The position numbers and the translations under genes are program-made. 64,000 bases of DNA from Apostichopus japonicus (lineage: Eukaryota > Echinodermata > Holothuroidea > Aspidochirotida > Stichopodidae): the NCBI RefSeq assembly GCF_037975245.1, contig NC_092573.1:15582001-15646000 (forward strand). The letters are read 5' to 3'. Position 1 is the first letter of the stretch, and each line of letters begins with the position of its first letter. This document shows, in pieces, positions 37,044 through 50,547 of the stretch. The notes under the pieces are model-generated. The model saw nothing but the letters and a program-made list of their open reading frames with translations, made no database searches and was not told the origin of the DNA.

Positions 37044-37117
37044 CTACAGAGAACGGGCAACACGTTGTACGTAAACTGCGACTTTGGCAAAAATGTTGTA
37101 AGTGCCGGATAGTTTCG
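37044..37117 (-). CDS. gene B last coding exon, 74 bp
   Basis: The acceptor TTTCTGATTTTTTTCAG precedes an exon that completes a phase-1 codon and codes 23 residues, including LSGTYNIFAK and QRVARS, ending TAG at 37044-37046. Length, phase and peptide match gene A's last exon. Differences between the two are mostly conservative (I/V swaps, E/K at the first residue). Confidence 0.8.
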
Positions 37118-40100
37118 CTGAAAAAAATCAGAAAGTATTTTATTAAAATTCAAATATTACTTTAACGGCCTACTAGATGTCATAGTCTTTTGTTAACAGG
37201 ATGTACTATGTATTGTAACGTTTCTTTTCTAAACAAGCTCATCACTATCTTGTACATTAGTATATAACATGTATGTAATAGGCTTACACAAAAACGTCAA
37301 CATGGCATGTTGTGCATCCAAGCTGTGAAGTTAGTATCTTTTAAAGCCTCACATATAGCATTTTCGGGCGATAGCAATTATTTCCATTTTGTTAATAAAT
37401 CAATTATTTTACAAAATCAAAATGGACATTTTTGACAGGGTAGGGAGGAATGTCATAGTAGGTAAGACGTGGATATTATGATTGTTACTGTATTATTTCT
37501 ATCAAAAGGGACCTGACAACATTTTATTAAAGGATGCCTTTAGGCACATTCTAAAATTCATATGACATAGGAGGCAAAAAAGAAAGAAGAACATGACAGT
37601 TAGTAATGTTTCTGTTGATAACTTTGAAATATATTAAATATCTGGAATGCTCCTTTAAGACTTAGTTGCTGAAAACCTAAGTTGGCTCCTCAATACTGGC
37701 CGATACGTTAATGTCAATCAATTATTTTATGAAGTCTAATAACTCAACCATATCATCTTCAATCGTTACTATGGCGTTACTAGACATTACAATATCTCTT
37801 CCTCGCTGTAGGAACGTCAAATATTTACTGTGAGTTTACAATTCGAAAACTGAAATTACCATTTGCTTGGGTTGATACGGCAAGCCCTCCTTCCAATGCA
37901 TCAGCGACAGCCTGGCAGAAATCCTCTGAAGTTTGGTAACCCGTCAGCTGATAAACAGGATTGGTATTGCCGTCACTTAGAATATCTTGCAGATCCCTCT
38001 CTGAGAGCAGGCTCAAAGCTATGTCAACAGCATTGGAGCATCGCTCAATATCTGTAAAGATATCTAAGATGTTGGATCTCAGATTCCCCGCAGTTGTCCT
38101 GTCAGAACGACCAGATAGTGGGTCGATGTTCTCGGCAACAACCTCACAAAGCTCCTCTCGGTTATCAAAGCCAACGACGGTCAATACAAGTGACAGAAGG
38201 ATTGAGAACTTTTCCTCAAATTCAGCATTTGCTGTTGCTACCTCTTCGGGTGATGGTATGTAAGGGCGATAGTAAAATGGAGAAAAGGTGGTAGCTTCCA
38301 CCTTAGTTGGCCTTTCTCTGCGCTCTGGCAAAGGACAGTAAGGCTTCCACTTACATTTTGCTTCTTCCCAGTTTTCACAAATACCATTTATAGATGGAGT
38401 TGCTTCTGCCAGAAAGATATCAATGGACGTCTCGATCACATGCCTCAGTGAAAGTTGGTTGAAGGAGTAATCTAATGCTGGACATATCTCGCCTTGACTT
38501 ATGTCTGCGATACCCAATAGATCTCTTGCTATGTAGATACCAATGGGAACTGGATTAAGTGGTCGCAATCCTATTGGGTGATCATCACTGTACGAGTTAG
38601 GAACGAGAGCTGTCAGGCAAATATCTTCAATAAAGGCAGTGTTTTGGCTCCTTAGTGCATCGCAAAGTCCCTTCACGTCAAACGTATCGTCTTCTATAAC
38701 CTCGGAAAGAAATTCTTCGAACACTATGCAGTATATCGCCATTCCGTCAATTACTTTGTCGGCGTGATATGAGGCGCCTTCAATTTCTAACAAGTCTATA
38801 AATGTGAGACCTGGTAGGAATACGCCTGGAATTTCGAATGGTCTCCAGTCATCTAACTCTACTCCCTCCGGGAGTTTGTACGGTATCGGTACATACCCCG
38901 AGTTTGGTGAATAAGCCTGAGAGGCTTTCGCACAAAACATGGCTCTCTCTGACGCAATCGTTAGATTGAAACCAGTGATGTCTACATGTATACCTTCCTT
39001 ATCGAGAGGGGCGATAATAGTCAAAACATCATTACAGGTTTCTTCAACTACCAACGTATGGAATGCATTTACGACAATGGTTGCACCGAGTTCCAGGTAA
39101 GCTTCTCTTGTTTGTGGTTTTGCAATGAAGTCACAAAACTCAGACTCTTTCAATTCAGAGTACTCCACCAAGAGCTCCTTTGCAACGCGGATAGCAATGG
39201 TTCCTTCAAAGTCAATTTGGCTTATCGCACAAATATCGACTGTCTGAAATGACTCCAGAATGTCCGCTGCCGGATAACTCGAGATTGTAACGACTAGTGT
39301 CACGTAATCAATGACGTCGATACTCAACAAATAACGAAGAATACCACATACACTATAAGGATCAACTTCACGTTGATAAATATTGGAGTAAACTGATGGA
39401 CCGAGCCAGTCCATCAGTGCAAAGACAATATTGTTGACTTTCTTGTTGCCAGTCTCGGAGCATGGATCGTACGGATTAAAATCACCGATCATTGCTAATA
39501 CCTCTTCTTCCGCTTCAACAAAAGTTGTGTAATCTGTCACGTTAAAGTCTTCAGCTTCACCAAAAGTTGTGTAGACGTAATCTGTCAGGTTAAAGTGGTA
39601 ACCGTAGCCATAATTGTAGTAATCATCAGACCTTTCTCGACATCGCATTCCAGGAACAAGACTAAAAGAGCCTTCCTTTCCATTTGTTACCAGATCCCAT
39701 AAACCATTGCAACCTTCTTCTACACTACTTGTCTCAAAAGTTTTGCATACGTCTCCCACGATACCTGGTTGGCCAGTTCTTTCGATGAGGGCACTTAAGT
39801 CAGATCCAAGTGTATCACAAGCTATGCTCGCACTCTTAAGCAAATTGTCGGCATTCCATCCATAACCGAAGGCCAGCACGACTTCCTCAACGGTTAATCC
39901 TTCCACAATTTCACCAGGGTTGCTGAAGGGAGGACTAATTCTGGGACCGTAATTCGGGTAGTTGTAGTAATTATATTCGTGTTCCACGGTCGCCTCTTTA
40001 GTTGGTCTTGGACCGTAAATCGGGTAGCTTAAGTAATTATATTCGTATCCCACGGTCGCCTCTTCAGTGGTTGTTGGAATTAGGCTAAAAGATTGGACCA

Positions 40101-40149
40101 AGGAATTGGTTGCCAGTGTCAGGGTGAGAATAACATACAGCCAATCCAT
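37044..40149 (-). CDS. gene B: secreted two-module cysteine-bearing protein, family unrecognised
   Basis: Coding exons run 40149 down to 37860 and 37117 down to 37044, joined by a phase-1 intron, giving 787 residues. The signal peptide is at about 1-20. A Tyr-rich segment is duplicated: EATVGYEYNYLSYPIYGP at 31-48 is followed by a similar copy at 52-69. Module 1 (about 75-415) has FSNPGEIVEGLT, MDWLGP and SYPAADILESF, plus a further duplicated FNLTDY/FNVTDY patch at about 186-207. Module 2 (about 438-750) has PGVFLPGLTF, CPALDYSFNQ and DPLSGRSDRT. It is very close to gene A in some blocks and clearly diverged in others. Secretion is supported; function is unknown. Confidence 0.8.
37118..37859 (-). 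other. gene B last intron
   Basis: A 742-bp phase-1 intron with donor GTAATTTCAG and a strong polypyrimidine acceptor. No gene inside. Confidence 0.75.
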
Positions 40150-42089
40150 GGTTTAGGATTCCTTTATTGATGTAGGATTGATCTAAGATATAATAGCTCC
40201 CTGTAGAAACGAATGAATAATGAAACAGCGTGAGCCAATTTGAAGAGAACAACATTACATAAGTTTCAAAACATATACAGATCGAATAATTTGACACCGA
40301 GAATAAGAAGTTTCAACCATTGGTTTGATGCTTATTGCAAAACTAAAGCAAAACATAAAAGGCAAAACATAACGAATAGAGGAAATTAAAGTACATCCAA
40401 CAACAACGAAACACACAGAAATATAATAAAACCGGTTTAAGATTCCACTGAGTATGAAGAGCAGCGGTGAAAATATAGATACTAGTTTTTAGAAAAATTA
40501 TAAGATTTTGCAGCATATATTAAATTCCTTTTTGCTTTGGACACATTAACACTAGTTCCGATAGAAGGGGAAGATCGTTACGATATTCCAACTTTGTCCA
40601 AGTTTCTTTACTTTGGTATAACATACATACCAACATGATAAAACATACAAAGAGACAACAACGAGTTTTTAATTACTTTTACAGTATGAAGTATTTTCCA
40701 CGTCCATACGCGAGGTTTTAAGATATATTCATAGAACGTTCCGAATTACGGACTCGTAACTGCTTCTAAATTGCGAAATATAATTAAATAAACACTAATG
40801 CGATTTACCTTGTTGGGCTGACGACTTTCTACACTACACATATTTCCACCTTGTTCGAATCATTAGGCCCTCTAGTTCCTCTTAATGGAGGGGACGAGCT
40901 ACGGTGAGAGTGTGTATGTGTGTGTGGGTTCGGGGGGGGGGGGTTGGCGGGGGGGCATTTCCAATATATTTAAACTGTGTCAGGTTACAAAAAAAGATGA
41001 AATAATTTACTGTGATATTAAGTTGTATAACATGATTAAAAAGTTTCAGGTAATGCACCCAAAATTAGACGAACGCAGCCTACAGAGTAACCGATTTCGA
41101 GGAGGATTGCCGTCCTGGGGAGGGGTCTAAGGGGAGGGGAAGTTTCTACTTATCTCAGGGGGCTTAGATGGTAAATGATGCACAATTAGGCTATTGTAGG
41201 CCTAATCCATCAAACTGATAGAGACTGGGTGGTAATTATAGTGCTTTATTGGTTTAATGTGATACGATTTCTTTCGAGGGTGTGTCCCCCACTCCCCCGT
41301 AGCAACATACATGCACATAATCATGGTATCTGTTTACCTTATGTACTAAGTTAAGCCATACATAAAAAAAACCTTGTTTAAGATTAGTTCTCCCGGCCTT
41401 TATGAAAGTTTCCATATAGGTTATAAAGAATAAAGAAAAAAAAATATTCAAACTAATCTGCATTATATGATAATTATACATACATATCGAACGAGACATT
41501 TTTAGAATCTGTTACCCAAATATCACATACTCTTAAAATATTTCACTATTTACATAAATATTAATATTAACTTTGATCCTTGAAAAAAAACATTACAGAC
41601 ACATCGAAAGCGTACTTTGGTCAAAAAAGTCGGATATTAAGCTGCTGTTTATTTTTCATTTATTTTTTCATTTTTATTTCTTATTTTTAGGTGGGCCGTT
41701 CATCACCAATTATTTTCACCTTTAACTGTTAAGCTAAAGAAAAAATACAGTCTCTCTAAAGACCATTGTATTATTCACTGTACTGAAGTCAATTGGTTGG
41801 ATTGAGGCCAAGATTGTGTTGAACTGCTACAAGTTGGTTTAATTATAAAGTGCTAATTAAAATATTAGGAAATATCGAGCGTATTAAAATATATTTAGAA
41901 CTTAGTTTTCATTGTAGAAGCAAATAAATAAATGAATGCATTTAATTTATCAATAAGACTTTGTATTCATTCAGTCAAGTTCAGAGAAAAAAACAATTTA
42001 TTGCAATTAAACGATTGATTTCTTTTGTTAAGTAGGTGCAAAATATCATAACCGATCCAATAACTCAAAAGAATATTAATTATACTCAC
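40150..42089 (-). other. gene B 5' UTR segment and probable first intron
   Basis: A strong acceptor, CATTCGTTTCTACAG, lies at 40201-40203, leaving about 51 untranslated bases before the ATG. A donor, GTGAGTAT, lies at 42089. The intron of about 1.9 kb contains a G-rich patch at 40932-40955 with potential to form a G-quadruplex. Confidence 0.5.
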
Positions 42090-42245
42090 GTATAAATTTG
42101 ACAGACAACAACCAAGAAAGGACACGATATGTAACGGCGCCCGTACACAAATGGACTAGCGACTAGTTGAACTCGAATTTTTAAATAACCTATATTCATT
42201 GGATAGTGTAACCTAAAACTATACATGGGCGTGGCATATTTTGTC
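42090..42245 (-). promoter_or_regulatory. putative gene B promoter and untranslated first exon
   Basis: The minus strand reads GCCACGCCCATG at 42224-42235, then 135 bases to the donor at 42089. The 12-mer and its distance match the gene A promoter, while the surrounding sequence does not, which suggests a retained functional site. No clean TATA box is visible; AAAATAT lies just upstream. Confidence 0.45.
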
Positions 42246-42619
42246 ATTAAATGGAGATGTTATAGCACTGTCTTTCAGATACCGACAGACACTATATGTG
42301 TATAGGTTACCTTGTGTTGATTTTTTTCCCGTTTATGTGATTAATTATTACTTAATTTAAGTTTTGATTTCTTTTAATTTTAGATTAACTTCTCTCGCTC
42401 GACTTGAACTCCAAAATGTGCAATTACTTTCGATTAACTAGTGTTACAAAAGAAGCTTAATGCCTATCAGCGAGAACAGTAACATGTTCAAAGAAAACAA
42501 TCAATAACTACAATCGTACCAAAACAACAGCAGAAAGCAGATATATTCATAAAAGGTATTACCAGGACGGAATCTTAAAGGTCATGCCACCATTGATAGC
42601 TAAGGATCTTTATAAGTTA

Positions 42620-43575
42620 GTTATGCTGTCACCATATACACTAGAGGGCATCTTAAAAGTCACATTGCTGTCACCATATACACCAGAGGGCATCTTGAAA
42701 GTCACATTTCTGGCACCATATACACCAGAGGGCATCTTGAAAGTCACATTGCTGTCACCATATACACCAGAGGGCATCTTGAAAGTCACATTGCTGTCAC
42801 CATATACACCAGAGGGCATCTTGAAAGTCACATTGCTGGCACCATATACACCAGAGGGCATCTTGAAAGTCACATTGCTGTCACCATATACACCAGAGGG
42901 CATCTTGAAAGTAGCATAGCTGGCACCATATACACCAGAGGGCATCTTGAAAGTCACATTGCTGTCACCATATACACCAGAGGGCATCTTGAAAGTCACC
43001 TACACTGCCACCATATACACCAGAGGGCATCTTGAAAGTCACCTTGCTGGCACCATATACACCATATGCATCATATATACACCATATACACCATACACCA
43101 TTCATCTTGAAAGTCACCCACGCTGCCACCATATAAACCAGAGGGCATCTTGAAAGTCACATTGCTGGCACCATATACACCATATGACCATATATACACC
43201 ATATACACCATACACCATTCATCTTGAAAGTCACCCACGCTGCAACCATATATACAAGAGGGCATCTTGAAAGTCACATTGCTGGCACCATGTACACCAT
43301 ATGACCATATATACACCATATACACCATTCATCTTGAAAGTCACCTACGCTGCCACCATATATACAAGAGGGCATCTTGAAAGTCACATTGCTGGCACCA
43401 TATACACCATATGACCATATATACACCATATACACCATACACCATACACCATTCATCTTGAAAGTCACCTACGCTGCCACCATATATACACCAGAGGGCA
43501 TCTTGAAAGTCACATTGCTGTCACCATATACACCAGATGTCATCTTGAAAGCAACATACGCTGCCACTATTTAGA
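42620..43575. repeat. 42-bp minisatellite with higher-order units
   Basis: The unit contains ACCATATACACCAGAGGGC and ATCTTGAAAGTCAC. About nine regular 42-bp copies run to 43040. From there to about 43490 the repeat grows into units of about 110-124 bp with extra TACACCATA words. Because 42 is a multiple of three, both strands stay open and give 14-residue repeats; these are not supported as proteins. It begins about 380 bp upstream of the gene B promoter. Confidence 0.95.
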
Positions 43576-45519
43576 CCAGAAGGTATCTTAACTATCCAGT
43601 CGACGGGTTTTCCTACTACAATATATTACTCCCAATATACTCCCAAATTCCATGGATTTTGAAAGAATTTAGTCAATAAAGGAACAATGATTGACGGTTT
43701 ATTACAGTTCCTAGGTCTATTCTACTTTATCCATTTTGCGCATGCACAGCCTCGTAACTATGAAAGGCCTTATAAAGTAACAATGTGCAAACCCGCATTA
43801 AGTTCTTTAATTCGATATTCTGCATCAAGTTACAAAAGGCAAATCGAAAATATGATAGGCGGGGTATAAAGTTTCACGTCCGACTGAGAGGTAGGTAATT
43901 GGGGTTTAAGCTAGCGATTCGCTTACTCGTATTGCTTTCATGACCTCAGCAAGAGCAATACAACCACACCCATACAAAATATCTTTATCATCTATTTGAG
44001 AGTTCGTTTTGTATCATTTCTCTTCACTTTATTCCACTCATAACATTTAGGCCTGCAGGCCCTGCCACAGTGGGATGCGTATTTACTCTTAAAAGTGCAG
44101 TGTTCTTGTGTGTTTTTTTTTTGTTTTTTTGGGGCAATAATCCATATTCCATTTAATATGGATAAACATAAATTTGGGTAGGGCAAATGGAATAAGTTAA
44201 ACCGCACATGTTTTGCAACTTTTGATTATATTTAAGTTATCTCTACCGTCACGTTATAAAGGTCCGGTAGCTGAAATTGATTGCTTAAAAGAAAACGATG
44301 CCAAACATCTGTAACTTATGGTCGAAACCACAACCTCGTAGCATGAATTTTTGCAATTTTGTGATAATTTATTAAATTGTATCTGAAAGCAACAGCAATC
44401 AAATTGAATGATGTGATCACGTCAATTCAGCTGAAAATGTGTTTGTTTTACCTTATAATAAGAACTATAATATATTTTAGTTATTCACAGAGCAAAAGAA
44501 TTTTACTACAACGCAGTTGCAGCTTGATGAAATTCTAAATACAGAGAAACTTGGCAGCTAAGCAAGCATTCCAATTGAATCAGACTTCAAAGATGAATCA
44601 ATAAGAAGATTTTAATAGGAAACGAAAGCTTTTGAAGAGAATTTGCCGTTATGACATCACATACCACCTACTGCATGTCATTCACTCCATGGAATAGTCA
44701 ATAGTTTTGTCCGTCAGCTAGGTTCTATTCAATCAACCATATCTCGAGTTAGGGGTAGATATTGTTTTCAACTAGCAGTGTGGAATATTTTTATTTATTT
44801 TTCATATAAGTGCCGCATTGTCTGACACCGGCGTATTCCTTTTATAGTTGAAGATATGGATATCATACGCGCCCAACATGGTTACAGAAAGTCTTATATA
44901 CTGAGTGAAAATTAGCATCGAGGCGATAACGAAATATTGTAGATAACTCAACGATCGGCGATTGCATAGTCATTGGAATATATACATTGATTATAGTGAA
45001 GATGGGTAATTTAATACCCAATGTGAGGGTAGTCGTATTTGATTTCTTCTTTTTTTAGTCAAAGACTTAACTGAGGAATCTTCCGTAACTTCATCTGTTA
45101 AAGCAAAGAGAATACGAAATTTGATAAAAAATAATTAAAAGTAACAGGTGGTTTAACTAACGTTCCATGGGATATCACTGTGCTTAAAGGATGTCATTGT
45201 AATGCAATATCACAGGGTAAGGACCTTGAGATGGATTGTATAGATTAAAATATTATTCAGTGTCATAAACATGATTTCAAAGGTGGAGGGGAGGTAGGGG
45301 AGGGAGGGGAAGGGGTTGGAATTGTAATTTCCCCACACTGATATCAGTCAGGGAATGGCTAATTTTTATGGCCCGTAGTCTCCCATGACGATGTATAATA
45401 ATTCATTATTGTTTGGTACCTGTGAGAAGTTGCCTTTGGGTGAATGTGTAAGACTGCCATCTCATTGCTATGAATCGAACAATGGAAACCTCGTTTCATA
45501 TATAACATGGGTTTGTGTC
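43576..45519. other. intergenic, no supported gene
   Basis: AT-rich, with a GA-rich patch near 45280-45315. The short frames at 43687-43869 and 43992-44207 have no recognisable features. Confidence 0.4.
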
Positions 45520-45819
45520 CAGGCGCGTAGCCAAGGGGGAGAAGGGGCAGCCGCCCTCCCCCCACCTTGAGCATATTTTTAGTATGTTTGTGATATCGCT
45601 AGTAATTTCAAAAGAGAAAATGCTAAGATGCAACTTACAAGGCTTGGGAAGTGCCATTTCCAGCGATCTGGGAGGCATTATCAGCCCAAATTTTCTTGTA
45701 CACTTCGCGCCAACTTATGGTGGAGCTACGCTTAGAAAGTTTGCAATGCCGTTTCTGCGGCTCTGATAGTTTGCCTACAGTTTCGCCCCTCCCTTGGCAA
45801 ATTCCTCGCTACGCGCCTG
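45520..45819 (+). mobile_element. hAT-type MITE, copy 2 (300 bp)
   Basis: The ends are CAGGCGCGTAGC and its exact reverse complement. They are flanked by perfect 8-bp duplications TTTGTGTC (45512-45519 and 45820-45827). An 8-bp duplication and CAG-type tips mark the hAT superfamily. The core AGTGCCATTTCC...GATCTGGGAGGCA...GCGCCAACTTATGGTGG is shared with the other copies. No coding frame, so mobilised in trans. Confidence 0.85.
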
Positions 45820-48609
45820 TTTGTGTCTCGCTGTGATTAAAGCGTTGTCCTTTATCAGGTACCAATAACAATGATTTATTTGTCTTCTATCCTGTGTCCG
45901 ATATAGTTGACTTTGACTCATTTTAATAAATGTTTCTATATAGTTATGCTTGATGTTTGAAATGCTAAATCGGTGATGACGTCGCCCACAATTTTAACCT
46001 ATACTGTTCTATACATTTTAATAACTCTTCTTGGACCATATATGTATATAGATCGGGGATGAACCAAATACTCAATTTAATAAATGTTAATTTGAGGCCA
46101 TAAAATTCTTACAGATTTTTCTTCTGAGCAATCTTGTGCTTCTGAGCACTAGCATAAGTATTCCGCCACTTTGATTGACGAGCAACATACGATGTAAGGG
46201 TTATTTCTCAAAACTGAAATAAATTAGTTTTTAAATCTGGACTGGTTGTAGTGCTTTCCAAAGACTCAAAGTATATCAAACTGGAGGGGGTCCTGTACAA
46301 TTTTAAAGGGATACGATCCTGTTAGAGCTCAACGGCTAGCGACCCAAGGTTGGGGTTAAGAAAATTAGGGTAAATATATAATGTGTGGAAATAGGGCAAA
46401 CATGTAATATAGGGTATAGGCATAAACAGACAGCTTAGTTTCGACAGATGGAAACAATAAGAGACTTAAAACAATGAAAAACCAGGTATAGAACAGCTTG
46501 AATTTAGCCCGGTACCTGGCACCATCCTCCCCACGCAAAAACAATGTTAATTAGGACCGACACCAGTGTTTGTGCTGTCCCCCACGGAAGCACTCTAACC
46601 ATCGGGGTTCCTAATAGTCATCCTGTAAATTCAATTCAATTGGCATTTACACTTACATAATTACTTAAAACTTTTAGTTAAAACGGCTATTATTACACAT
46701 CGGTGCTACCTACACCCTCACCCCCCCCCCCCATTGAATGTTAATCATGTAAAGCGTAATCGAAGACCGCTAACCTACCGGCCCGGGGCAACCTTATCCT
46801 AATCCCCTCATGTCCTCTTCTTTAAAGTTTGCTCAAAAGGAAATAATCAAGTATTTAAAACTTCATTTTGAGTTTAGTTCCACTTGTAAAAATAATAAGG
46901 ATGAAAAAGTGTCAATACAAACAGTGGATGGGACCTGAAAAACCTAGAAGCTTTCACAGGCTGCAAAAAAAAACCAGAGGGGAAGGTAAATGAACCTTCT
47001 TAAAATATCAAGCTTCTTTACTCCTAACTAACTTAAATACCAATGGTCAGACTTATTCACCTGCTTTTAAGGTGGCTTTCGTGAAAACAAAATATTTAAA
47101 AAAAATACATTAGGGTCATACCTAGCATAATAGTAGGCTATAGCAAACATTTCAACTTATATCTTCACAAGTTAAGAGTGGCTGGTCAAATTGATTTAGC
47201 ATACAAACCATTCTATTTCAACACATCGGAAGCAACACAGAGTATTATACGGCTTAAAGGGTATCAAAGAATATGTTTAGGGTCCACAACTAATATGCAA
47301 AAGAATTTAAAAAGTTGGAAATCCATCCTTATCGCCAGATAATGTTTTTGGTTAGGAAAGTTAGAAAACTATATGTTTCCGTTGAGTTTAAGTAACAATG
47401 GATTACATTAATAATTTAGTCTGAAATGCAAGAAGTTTACATCGCCATGAACTCCACATTAAAGAGGGATTGCCATCTTGTTTCCAATGACATTCAACTT
47501 ATTTTAAAGATAAATAGCGTTTGTTTCGACTTTTTTGGACTATCGCATATCAATAGAAAAATTACATCTGTGGCCGTATACCTTAAGAGTTCCAGTGGTC
47601 TGCCTACCATGTTACACAAGGATTTCTAAGTTAAAAAATGTATATTACATAGTTAAAGATCTCGTATGTTCATGTGGCAGTATACCACGCTCATATTTCT
47701 ACTATAATAATACTGAACTCTGACAAAATATTGTTCTTAAATCAAAGTAGTCGGTACTCATCTAATGAAGTAAATACGTAATGCCAGGCAAACTATATTG
47801 TTCTTTCTTATACAAAAATATATTTTTTCCCTTCACATACCCCTGTTGATTAACTATGTGTAGGATATATAGGATGTGTATACAGCCTAAGGAGATAATA
47901 TTCATTACAAACGGCCTCTTATAGCAAGACCAATAACATCACTTTGAACACATTGGCAAAGAACTGTCCACCCTTATGCTTTAATATCTTCTTAATATAG
48001 CCTTTTTCACATTGTTCATATTTGTTAGAGTGAACAAAAACGTCACACTATAAAAATCAATGCTTCATCTATACAAACAAAAGTGTTTCATTAAGTGCAA
48101 TCCTGTCAGCTAGAAACAGGTCACCTAGCTGGTCATCTATCTCTTCAAAACACAGTTAACGTTCCATTACGTCTTTTTATATTCGTGTTTTTACGATCGA
48201 TTATTCAATAGCAAAATTAGACGTTGCCAAGGATACATGACAACATCATCAGAGGCAGTAATAATCCTTTGATAAAAATAACTTGTTCTCTCCTTTGTTT
48301 AATCTATACAGGAGAAAACAAATTAAGTGGTATCTAGTAACAGCGATTATTTTTCGCGCACGAATCTGCAGCTAAAAGACAAGGTAAATAATTAGGGAAA
48401 TCTTCGAAGTCGCGCTAATCGAGTAGCGGTTCAGAGTAGCAGTGAGGTACTATATAGTCATAGGCCTCGCGCACACCTAGCTAATGTATAGTATATGCCT
48501 AGTACTAGAGGAGCCCCAATGTAACAGAAGCCAAGCTATCTACGTAGGTATTTTTGTAGATGATTTATGTTTAATTGTTTCGGACACTACAGTAGGTATA
48601 GCTGCTTAT
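45820..48609. other. intergenic, no supported gene
   Basis: AT-rich, with a C run near 46721-46732. No frame shows protein-like character, and I see no transposon ends. Confidence 0.45.
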
Positions 48610-49620
48610 TTATGATTCTGCGTCATGTTTTATTATAATTTTTTAATTTTTTATTATTGTCATCTTTAATGAGGGTAGTCCTGCTCAGTGCAGACAGAGG
48701 AGCCCTCAATACAAAATACATATACAATATTATGCAGTAGAAAAACGGTAAACATCCAAAAGCACAAAAAGGACGGCAAAAAGATAGACAAACAAACATC
48801 AGACATCTAAACAAAATATATAAGTTTTCATATTGCGTTTAAAAATATTAACATAGGGCAGCATTTCAATTTTGAGGGAAGACTGTTCCACGACCTGCCT
48901 CCAGAAAATTTAGAGGACCTTTTACCATTCCCAGATCTAACAGGAGCAAGTAAAACATTATTAGAGCAGCTAGATCTAGTTCTGTGCCAATGGCTATCTC
49001 TCAGTAGAATAGTATTGTCAGTAAGGTAATCTGGAGCCAGGCCGTGGACACATCTATACATTAGAACATTCCTGAAATATAATGCACGTTGACGTACATT
49101 TAGCCACTTCAATTCAGCAAAAATATCTGTAACATCATAACATCTGTAATATGTTTTTCCCATTTAAGAAACGGGTCGAACCACATTCCAAGGTATTTGA
49201 ATACATACACATTTTCAAGAACATCATTATCAAGCTTTACATTGAGGGGATTAACATTTTTATAATTTGAGAAGAGTCAAATGTCATAACCTTGGTTTTA
49301 GAAGCATTAAGTGTCAGCTTATTAGTGTTCATCCAATCAGAAACAGCTTCCAGGTCCAAATTTATGACCCTTTCAATATCTAATTCGTTTCTTGAACTAT
49401 ACATGATGGCAGTATCGTCGGCATAAAGACCTTACATTTTGAAATTACAGTAGTCAGGTCATTAATAAAAATGATAAATAAAAGTGGACCTAATATGGAT
49501 CCCTGGGGAACACCAATTGTAACAGGTCTTGCATCAGATTGAACCCCATCTATAATACTTTGTTCATCACTTACTTTTGGTGGAAAAAAGTTTAAATTTC
49601 ATACTGCACAGAAAATAATT
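48610..49620 (-). pseudogene. 5'-truncated non-LTR retrotransposon fragment (RT and C-terminal region)
   Basis: Read on the minus strand, RT motifs appear in order: [17 protein letters not shown] with INDL, then, after a single-base frame slip, [11 protein letters not shown] and LNASKTKVM. Next comes the C-terminal frame at 49163-48828 with LNVRQRALY, HGLAPDYL and WNSLPSKL. The YADD box and GVPQGS are reverse transcriptase signatures. The wording fits a CR1/Jockey-type LINE different from the one at 334-3894. The frame slip and later stops mark it as dead. Confidence 0.8.
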
Positions 49621-50318
49621 TTCCAACATAGCACAATGTATCTGCCTAAGTGCCTAACCTTTGTTCATAGAAAGTATTGATGTTGTTGATCTGTATTATG
49701 GAGACTTGAATAGCGATCATAGTGGCGAATGAATGTGTGTTTTGGCGAGTAGAGTTTTAGTCACGGTCGCCAAATAGCGAGTACTATATATTAAAACATG
49801 TTTCGAGGCCTGACAACCATTAAAACATGATTTATCAGGGTAGAAATCATGGATTCTTTCCATACATGGTATAAGGATTTGCCATATTGAATACAGGAAT
49901 CCCGTTGCTAATGAGTTAAATATCATTTGAGGTCACTTGAGGTCAAACTCTGAAAACCCTTTCACATGATATCAAACGATAGGATTCGTGGATACGTCTC
50001 ATACCTGGTGTGCAGATGCATGATATTGAGCACAAGACCTCTACTGTTTTTGGTGGAGGTGTGTATTGCCACGCACAGTAGTCAGACCTGGTTTTATCAT
50101 GCCATGGTGTAATTGTACTTCAAAATAGGGGTTCGGGCAATTTACATTGTAACAGCTATTTCTGGTTAACAAGCAGAAGTCTAGTGAAATGAAGCCATCG
50201 AAACCTCAATGCGTTTCGCATTCTGGTTTATAGAATGTTGACAAGTGTCATCACCGCACGTGATATATAAGAAAATCACCAATCAGGTCTCTCTGGTATC
50301 ATTTCACGAACCGTATTA
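49621..50318. other. intergenic, no supported gene
   Basis: Short chance frames only. It ends at the first copy of a duplicated 230-bp block. Confidence 0.4.
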
Positions 50319-50547
50319 CTTTTCTTCATTAGTCTTTCAGTTCGTGGCCATATAAATATTGTGACGTCCATACATATTGATCTATTGTCCAATAGCAGAC
50401 GCCCTTCTTGCATTGCTAAAACACTGCTAGGTTACTATGGGTACATAACAACTCACGATACTTGTTCTGCTTTAGAACAGAACTTGAAACAGGCAGTGTC
50501 GTACGTCTGGACAACGGTTAGGAAGATATAGTACATATTCAAGGAAA
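50319..50547 (+). repeat. duplicated block, copy 1
   Basis: About 230 bases from TCTTCATTAGTCTTTCAG to GATATAGTACATATTCAAGG recur at 52523-52769 with small indels. The block has no LTR-like ends or frame. Confidence 0.85.

Noticed and set aside
42584-43468. 14-residue-repeat proteins on both strands
   Set aside because: Open frames on both strands follow from a 42-bp repeat length. There is no start context, signal peptide or splice support.
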